Source: Prevotellaceae bacterium
Lineage (GTDB): Bacteria > Bacteroidota > Bacteroidia > Bacteroidales > UBA932
Direction of reading: 5' to 3'
Assembly (NCBI GenBank): GCA_031258755.1
Contig: JAIRMK010000127.1
Coordinates: 1-11,142 of the forward strand
Length of the DNA stretch: 11,142 bases
Shown: positions 6,980 to 11,142 of the stretch, one piece after another
Position numbering within the stretch: the first letter of the stretch is position 1
Layout: each line of letters begins with the position of its first letter
The notes under the pieces: generated by a model
Told to the model about the DNA's origin: nothing
What the model saw: the letters and a program-made list of their open reading frames with translations, nothing else
The model's database searches: none
Made by a program: the position numbers and the translations under genes

Positions 6980-8943
6980 TACGCTATCCGTTGAATAATA
7001 CTTTGTCCGAGCCGTTCCTTTTCTTTCATGTGCGCTTTAATGGCCAGCACAATATCGTTGGTGTGGAAGAGGCCGCGCACATTTTCGAAATCTTTTTCCT
7101 TGTGTTCTTCGTCGCCGTCGGCGCCATAGCCGGCCATCTTGCCCAGCGTAAATTCTTTCCTGGCGTCTTCATACAGCATTTGGTCAATGGCCAGCACGCT
7201 GTGCAGCCATTTCTCTACAATGCCGGCCACGTCGTGCGCGGTGAAGGCGTCGGGCGCCTTTCCGTACAGGCGTTCCAGGACTTCATACGCCCACGTCCAT
7301 TCGTAGCTGTAATACTGCCGGTGCAGCCGTTCAAAGTCGTTGCTGATTTCGCTCAGGCTGTATTGTCCGCTTTCCACCTTGTCGAGCATTTCATTCAGGG
7401 CGGCCGCCGGGCATATCAGTCCGGCGATGTCTACCCATTTCCCGCTGCCTGTTTCCGTGTCTTTCCGCAGCAGCCGGCGTATTTCGTCCTGCGTCAGGGC
7501 GGCGTCCGATTTGCTGAGGCGCGAAATGACGGAATTGCCGAGGAACTTATTTATCACGTGGCCGTAGAGCGTTATGCCGCGTTCCAGCACCCGCGCTTCA
7601 ATTTTCACGCCGTTATAATCGTGCAGCGCTGTTTTTTTGTCTTCCTGCATGGCCGTCAACAATTCGGAGCCTCTCATTACTTTGCCGATGGTGTAAGGGC
7701 TCAGGAGGTTGTAGTTGATGTGGTCGAGCGGCGTTTTCAGTTTCCGGCGGTCGCGTTTCGGCCATTTTTGTGCATCGCGCACGGTGCCGATGCTGCGCAG
7801 GTTCACGGCGGGCGCCAGGTAGGAGTGGCCATCGTGTTCCACAAGGTATGAAAAAGGGAAGTCTGTCACGTTGGGGTGGTTGAAATGCCGCCCCATGATT
7901 AGCGTGAAAGCGCCTATCCGCGCCGGCCACAGGATATAGGAGTTGCTGGTGGTTTTGGCGCCCCGCTCCATGAAGCCGTGATGAATAGGCCCCAATTTGT
8001 AAAGGTGGTTGCTCTGGTTGGAGCCGCTGCCCGCGTTCATGAACGAGAACAGGCCGGCAATGAGCAGCGTTGATTTGTGATGCGTGACGGTGTAGGGCCC
8101 CGCAAATATTGAGGTGGCCTCGCCGTGGAAGCCCTGGCAGTTGGCGAAGAACAACGACTGTACCACCGAATAGTGCTTGTCGAGCAGGCAGCCCTGTCCG
8201 ATAAAACTGTTCGACACCAGGGTGGCGTTCTGCACCACAGCGCCCGCGCACACGATAAAGTTTTCCAGTTCGCAGCCGTCGCCGATATACACCGGGTCGG
8301 CTTTTTCGCTGTTGATGGTGCCGTTTTTCAGCAGTCGTGCGCCTTCGAGTACCGCATATTCGCCTATGTTCACATTCATCAGCGTATCGCAGCGCAGCAG
8401 CCGGGCGCCGGCAGACACCCGTCCCACAGCGGCGCGTTGCGTTTCGCTGTAAGCGGCGATTAGCTTCTCGATGTTTTCCACCAGTTGCGGCCGGTGACGG
8501 TAGCTCGCCAGGATGTACGCCAAATGCGCCGACAGTTCATTATATATCATCACGCCGCGCGCGCCCACCTCGCTCACCGTTTCCACCTTTATGCCGTTCC
8601 CGAACGTGGTATCCCCTTCCACCACCAGCAGTTCCATGTCGAAAATCACCACGTCGTCTTCAATCACGTAATTCGCGATGTAGTCGCACACCTTTTGTAT
8701 AAATACGTTGTTGCCCACCGTGCAGTTGTGGAGCCACGCATCGGTGATGCCGGTGTGGCGCCTCATCCCGCCGGAAAGGGTTACTTCGGTTTCAAATTTC
8801 CCGAGGGTGTTGGTTCCGGTGAATTTCACGCGGTGCAGGTGGTCGGGCCGAAACGCGTCGGCTACCTGCACCTGCCGCCAGCACTCGGCCGCGCAGCCCT
8901 GCTGTTCCAATTGTGTGATTTCGGTAGGTGTAAGTAGTCGCAT
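6979..8943 (-). CDS. DUF4954 family protein with left-handed beta-helix (hexapeptide) repeats
   Basis: 654-aa cytoplasmic protein of a Bacteroidota-centred family (DUF4954), no signal peptide. Sugar-nucleotidyl/acyltransferase-like hexapeptide repeats occur around residues 60-125 (ITDAWLHNCTVGNNVFI ... VIEDDVVIFD) and ~175-400 (VNIGEYAVLEGARLLKNGTI ... VYIGDGCELENFIVCAGAVVQ ... SFIGQGCLLDK ... ARIGAFTLIMGRH). A helical C-terminal third (~450-654) follows. The fold suggests an acyl- or nucleotidyl-transferase-like enzyme, but substrate and activity are unknown. Start: the frame is open to 9009, yet a good promoter (8979-9009) predicts transcription starting near 8972. The ATG at 8943 (MRLLTPTEI) is therefore chosen; the 22 extra residues resemble translated leader. 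It heads the cluster with pnuC, sufC and proline dehydrogenase, with which no functional link is established. Stop TAA, overlapping the pnuC ATG. Confidence 0.87.
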   Translation of the reverse strand: MRLLTPTEITQLEQQGCAAECWRQVQVADAFRPDHLHRVKFTGTNTLGKFETEVTLSGGMRRHTGITDAWLHNCTVGNNVFIQKVCDYIANYVIEDDVVIFDMELLVVEGDTTFGNGIKVETVSEVGARGVMIYNELSAHLAYILASYRHRPQLVENIEKLIAAYSETQRAAVGRVSAGARLLRCDTLMNVNIGEYAVLEGARLLKNGTINSEKADPVYIGDGCELENFIVCAGAVVQNATLVSNSFIGQGCLLDKHYSVVQSLFFANCQGFHGEATSIFAGPYTVTHHKSTLLIAGLFSFMNAGSGSNQSNHLYKLGPIHHGFMERGAKTTSNSYILWPARIGAFTLIMGRHFNHPNVTDFPFSYLVEHDGHSYLAPAVNLRSIGTVRDAQKWPKRDRRKLKTPLDHINYNLLSPYTIGKVMRGSELLTAMQEDKKTALHDYNGVKIEARVLERGITLYGHVINKFLGNSVISRLSKSDAALTQDEIRRLLRKDTETGSGKWVDIAGLICPAAALNEMLDKVESGQYSLSEISNDFERLHRQYYSYEWTWAYEVLERLYGKAPDAFTAHDVAGIVEKWLHSVLAIDQMLYEDARKEFTLGKMAGYGADGDEEHKEKDFENVRGLFHTNDIVLAIKAHMKEKERLGQSIIQRIA

Positions 8944-8978
8944 TCCTGTTTCTTGCCGTAAGTCGAATTTTTCTCCTA

Positions 8979-9009
8979 CAAATGTACAGGAAAAAATCGA
9001 ATAATACAA
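8979..9009 (-). promoter_or_regulatory. Bacteroidota-type promoter of the DUF4954-pnuC-sufC-PRODH cluster
   Basis: On the minus strand a TTG (9009-9007) is followed after exactly 20 nt by TACATTTG (8986-8979). This matches the -33 TTG/TTTG and -7 TAnnTTTG elements at their usual 19-21 nt spacing. Transcription would start near 8972, about 30 nt before the ATG at 8943. This is the best promoter in the window and rules against the upstream in-frame start at 9009. Confidence 0.7.
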
Positions 9010-9016
9010 TTCCTGT
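8986..9016. repeat. ACAGGAA...TTCCTGT inverted repeat bracketing the promoter
   Basis: On the plus strand ACAGGAA (8986-8992) and TTCCTGT (9010-9016) are perfect 7-bp inverted arms 17 bp apart. On the coding (minus) strand one arm ends directly before the -33 TTG and the other abuts the -7 box. A third perfect copy of the heptamer is at 8943-8949, at the DUF4954 start codon. A partial arm (ACAGG, 9021-9025) pairs with 9012-9016 to form a small hairpin. An operator is plausible; no regulator is identified. Confidence 0.4.
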
Positions 9017-9316
9017 TTGGACAGGGCAATAAAAAAGCTTGAACAGCCGCTTTCTTGTTTCAGGCCTGCAAGATTGCCTCTTTTTGCTCAAAAGACACAG
9101 GATTTGCAGAAGAAACATTTTTTCAACCCAATTTATTTATTGTTGTGTTTATTAGCGCATAGATAATAGATGTTAGACTTTTAGATATTAGACAAAAACA
9201 TCCCAAGATTCCAAAATTCCATTAGCCTCTGACACTTAGCACATTTGCCTTTTCATTAACCATTAATCACTAACCATTAATCATTCCTTTCTCCTGCCCC
9301 TGCCTACCGCTACTTT
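9017..9316. other. Gene-free stretch upstream of DUF4954 with two 7-bp-periodic AT-rich blocks
   Basis: No coding frame here looks real; the frames that cross it are shadows. Two blocks have a 7-bp period. At 9160-9195 there are five TAGAnnn units (TAGATAA, TAGATGT, TAGACTT, then after a 1-nt slip TAGATAT and TAGACAA). At 9254-9288 there are CATTAAC, CATTAAT, CACTAAC, CATTAAT and CATTCCT. No terminator, promoter or RNA gene was recognised between them. Confidence 0.5.
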
Positions 9317-9477
9317 GCATCCCATCGGGATGCATCGCTCGGTAGAAATGCCGTACCCCCCACAACACCTACGTTCCGTAGGAATGTAACCTGACGCCGA
9401 AGGGACGCATCCCGGCGGGATGCGGTAATCCGCCGAGGCGACATCTTCTACCGAGCGATACATTCCTGCCGGAATGT
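9317..9477. repeat. Cluster of GC-rich palindromes inside a 14-bp inverted repeat (REP/MITE-like)
   Basis: Four palindromes of two alternating types are packed into 161 bp. Type A, GCATCCC-n3-GGGATGC, occurs at 9317-9333 and 9407-9423. Type B, ACATTCC-n(3-4)-GGAATGT, occurs at 9371-9387 (one arm mismatch) and 9460-9477. ATCGCTCGGTAGAA (9334-9347) and its exact reverse complement (9446-9459) enclose the inner pair. A small CGCC-GA-GGCG dyad sits at 9431-9440. GC content is far above the AT-rich surroundings. The region stays open on the minus strand (9281-9499), but the predicted peptide simply translates the palindromes and is not considered a gene. No transposase is present, so if mobile it is non-autonomous. 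Copy number elsewhere is unknown. Confidence 0.65.
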
Positions 9478-9681
9478 GAACGCCTCTGTTAATGAACAAT
9501 GAACAGTTAACAATGAATAATGTTTATGTCTATTATCCGTTTCCATTATATAAAGTCCAATAAATATTTACACAAATAACTTTCGTAACGCACTAATACG
9601 CTGTCAAATATAAACCTATTTTGTGTAACTTTCAGTTGCGTTTTATATAATCACTAAACACTAAACATTAATCATTAACCA
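9478..9681. other. AT-rich spacer with two heptad-repeat blocks and a possible pseudoknot
   Basis: Block 9491-9525 reads AATGAAC, AATGAAC, AGTTAAC, AATGAAT, AATGTTT. Block 9652-9686 reads CACTAAA, CACTAAA, CATTAAT, CATTAAC, CATTAAT and overlaps the stop codon of the FISUMP frame (9682-9684). Between them TTACACAAA (9568-9576) is complementary to TTTGTGTAA (9620-9628), and AACGCA (9587-9592) is complementary to TGCGTT (9637-9642). The order is interlaced. A minus-strand TATATTTG (9612-9605) resembles a -7 box but has no gene downstream. No coding gene is seen. Confidence 0.45.
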
Positions 9682-10089
9682 TTAATCCTTCACGCAGCGC
9701 ACGGAAAAACCGAGCGAACGAGGGTTGAGGTAGCGGGCCGCCCGGGCGTGAGTACAATCGAAGTACCGATACCATGCATTGCCGCTACTACCCACAGACG
9801 AACTCCAATAATTGACATTGATACTTCGACCGTTGAAATACAAACCATTGTCGCGGCGGTACCCGGCGGGCACCGCGCCGAAACCAGACGTATTGTCCCC
9901 TCGATTAGCATGATCCAACCACGACCCATCACCAGGATCTGTACCAGTAAACGTACCCGCAGATTTCATCTTCTTCCCTGCATCTGTACCCCACCAACCA
10001 GTACCGGTCTGCACCGTATAAGTCGTATTCCCTTCCACCTTATCCAACAAGTTCGCCCATTCACGGTCAGTAGGAACATGCCAACTCAT
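9682..10089 (-). CDS. C-terminal part of the interrupted FISUMP protein
   Basis: Same frame as the upstream half; the first ATG after the TAG is at 10089, giving 135 aa without signal peptide. It is preceded by 12 sense codons (TKSKGGGRGICP) that belong to the same domain. It contains the conserved FISUMP/C-type-lectin-like end: SWHVPTDREWANLLD, GTDAGKKMKSAGTF, GFGAVPAGYRRDNG, YWSSS and the terminal GFSVRCVKD. Independent expression as a cytoplasmic protein is unlikely because the family is exported. The segment between YWSSS and GFSVRC (WYRYFDCTHARAARYLNPRS) is probably the most variable part among paralogs. Confidence 0.55.
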   Translation of the reverse strand: MSWHVPTDREWANLLDKVEGNTTYTVQTGTGWWGTDAGKKMKSAGTFTGTDPGDGSWLDHANRGDNTSGFGAVPAGYRRDNGLYFNGRSINVNYWSSSVGSSGNAWYRYFDCTHARAARYLNPRSLGFSVRCVKD

Positions 10090-10125
10090 AGGACATATCC
10101 CCCTACCTCCACCTTTGGATTTAGT

Positions 10126-10872
10126 CTATCCACGTGCATTATTCTTATCGGCATTCGCCGTAGCACCGGGCGCTCCCGAGCCGAAATAATTACCCGACAC
10201 CCACGACTCCTCCCACGCACTACCGCTCTTCGCTTCATCCGAATACTTTCCGTCCACCATCATCGCCGTTTCCCACGTATATAACGCACCATACGTATTA
10301 CACGCCGACTCATCGCCAGACACAACCGGAACAGTCGCAACACCATTCACCCAATACTGCGGCGGACACCAATACGAGCCAATCGCCGGAACACCAATCG
10401 CTGTAGATGTAAACTGCTTACCATTCGCCTCTGCTACATAAGCATTATACGTCAAATCTTTCGTATAATTCAAGTTCTGCCCAAACCATGTCTTACCATC
10501 AGGCATCACCACTGTTTTATACTTTTTCCCATCACGCGGGTCGGTGAAAATAGCCGTAGCGCCGGTAGCCGATCCCGCCGTGAACGTACAGGCAAACACC
10601 GTCACCGTAAACTCATTCGACGACTGCCATTCATCACATTCCGACGACTTCGACTGCCTGATATACGTATAAATCCCGACCGGCTTGTCGGCCGGCACAG
10701 TATAGGTGGCCTGGCCGGTACCCGAAAGCACATTCCCATTCTCCACCCAACGGTATTCCGAACCCGCCGATGCCGAAACCGCATCGGCTATCGTATATGC
10801 GGCGCCCTGGCAGACTTCCGCACCCTGTGCAAAGGCAGTTTGGGTAATACACCCAATAACTGCAAAAAACAA
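10126..10872 (-). CDS. N-terminal part of the interrupted FISUMP protein
   Basis: This is the reading frame actually open before the TAG: 248 codons if a TTG at 10872 were used as start. That start would leave a signal peptide without its basic n-region (FFAVIGCITQTAFA|Q), so it is probably not genuine. Residues ~18-95 (EVCQGAAYTI ... YRWVENGNVLSG ... ATYTVPADKPVGIYTYIRQ) resemble the Ig/PKD-like modules of Bacteroidota surface proteins. FISUMP starts near IFTDPRDGKKYKTVVMPDGKTWFGQNLNY and continues through YGALYTWETAMM to NADKNNARG at the stop. The conserved core PxxWHVPTDREW and the C-terminal WSSS...GFSVRC lie beyond the stop, so this fragment alone should not fold into a complete domain. 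Confidence 0.55.
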   Translation of the reverse strand: MFFAVIGCITQTAFAQGAEVCQGAAYTIADAVSASAGSEYRWVENGNVLSGTGQATYTVPADKPVGIYTYIRQSKSSECDEWQSSNEFTVTVFACTFTAGSATGATAIFTDPRDGKKYKTVVMPDGKTWFGQNLNYTKDLTYNAYVAEANGKQFTSTAIGVPAIGSYWCPPQYWVNGVATVPVVSGDESACNTYGALYTWETAMMVDGKYSDEAKSGSAWEESWVSGNYFGSGAPGATANADKNNARG

Positions 10873-10895
10873 ATTCTTTTTATAACTGTTTTCAT

Positions 10896-11142
10896 TTTTT
10901 TTATTTTTTAATTTAACTTATATATTTTTTCGTTTATGTCATTTTTATTGTTCATTTTTAATTTTTAATTGTTTTTTCCTATCCGACCGGCATTATGCAC
11001 CACACATGATGACGAGATAGCTGCCAATGTCATCAAGTTAAGGGGATAAATAAAAAAAGCCATTGTAAATAGCTCAAGAAGTATTATTTTTAATTGAACC
11101 GAAAAAATGATACACTATGAGTAATCCAATGGCAGAGGCAAA
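10896..11142. other. AT-rich leader and right-edge region without a convincing gene
   Basis: Next to the FISUMP ATG lie about 80 bp of A/T-rich leader. Further right is a 7-bp inverted repeat, TGATGAC (11007-11013) with GTCATCA (11029-11035), loop 15 nt. A minus-strand frame of 32 codons runs 11063-10965 (MAFFIYPLNLMT ... HNAGRIGKNN, TAA), too short and unfamiliar to call a gene; it could be the tail of a degraded element. On the plus strand an ATG at 11117 (MSNPMAEA) stays open to the window edge for 8 codons. No recognisable promoter or ribosome site precedes it, so it is noted only. Confidence 0.3.

Larger units (their letters stand above)
9682..10895 (-). pseudogene. Secreted FISUMP-domain protein gene, interrupted twice
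   Basis: The intact product would be a ~404-aa exported protein: signal peptide, an Ig/PKD-like domain, then a FISUMP domain (Fibrobacter succinogenes major paralogous domain), a family of mostly surface proteins of unknown function. The natural ATG (10895-10893) begins MKTVIK, but the signal-peptide core LFFAVIGCITQTAFAQ is one nucleotide out of frame. One extra A in the A5 tract (10877-10881), or one extra T in the T6 tract (10864-10869), would join them. A TAG (10126-10128) then interrupts the FISUMP domain in frame, between NNARG and TKSKGGGRGICPMSWHVP, with good homology on both sides. All neighbouring large genes are intact. Options are a young pseudogene, sequence errors at two points, or regulated recoding. 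Stop TAA. No TAnnTTTG box is seen upstream. Confidence 0.75.

Noticed and set aside
6889..7851. 320-codon plus-strand frame opposite the DUF4954 gene
   Set aside because: Antisense shadow with low-complexity Val/Phe/His-rich product; the minus strand encodes a recognised family.
8944..9009. 22-residue N-terminal extension of the DUF4954 protein
   Set aside because: It would start upstream of the predicted transcription start; the promoter at 8979-9009 lies inside it.
9281..9499. 72-codon minus-strand frame across the palindrome cluster
   Set aside because: The peptide only translates the repeated palindromes (IPAGM, IPPGC, IPTER, IPMGC); no promoter, ribosome site or domain.
9160..9686. CRISPR array
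   Set aside because: The repeats are 7 bp, contiguous and degenerate; there are no spacers and no cas genes.
11117..11142. Start of a plus-strand gene at the right edge (MSNPMAEA)
   Set aside because: Only eight codons, with no promoter or ribosome site; it may be real but cannot be supported from this window.

Overview
The window looks like the chromosome of a member of Bacteroidota, probably Bacteroidales. The evidence is the protein families (a DUF5686/carboxypeptidase-regulatory outer-membrane protein, DUF4954, a FISUMP-domain secreted protein), promoter boxes of the TAnnTTTG type in place of sigma70 boxes, very AT-rich gene leaders with few Shine-Dalgarno sites, and signal peptides cut before glutamine. 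No rRNA, tRNA, CRISPR array, integrase or transposase gene was recognised.

Left part (1-4384). The first 29 codons of a secreted protein leave the window on the minus strand. Just upstream of it is gltX (glutamyl-tRNA synthetase, minus). gltX is divergent from a large outer-membrane protein gene (CarboxypepD_reg-like + DUF5686, plus strand). The 57-bp gap between them is centred on a perfect 22-bp palindrome that supplies a TAnnTTTG box to each strand.

Middle part (4393-8943, minus strand). Four genes are packed as an apparent operon: DUF4954 protein, then pnuC, then sufC, then proline dehydrogenase, with junctions of 1-nt overlap, 23-nt overlap and 3-nt gap. A Bacteroidota-type promoter at 8979-9009 fixes the DUF4954 start at 8943 rather than 9009. 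The promoter is bracketed by a repeated TTCCTGT/ACAGGAA motif. sufC has neither sufB nor sufD beside it, which is unusual.

Right part (9010-11142) has an accessory character. A 670-bp gene-free stretch holds four blocks of 7-bp-periodic AT-rich repeats and a compact cluster of GC-rich palindromes enclosed by a 14-bp inverted repeat. Next to it is a secreted FISUMP-domain gene that cannot be read through as it stands. Its ATG (10895) is one nucleotide out of frame with the signal peptide, and an in-frame TAG (10126-10128) splits the FISUMP domain. The last 250 bases hold AT-rich leader sequence, an inverted repeat and no convincing gene.

Housekeeping functions (tRNA charging, Fe-S assembly, NAD-precursor uptake, proline catabolism) therefore sit beside a decaying or recoded surface-protein locus with repeats. 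The most notable items are the doubly interrupted FISUMP gene, the palindrome/heptad repeat region, the orphan sufC operon and the two palindromic promoter regions.
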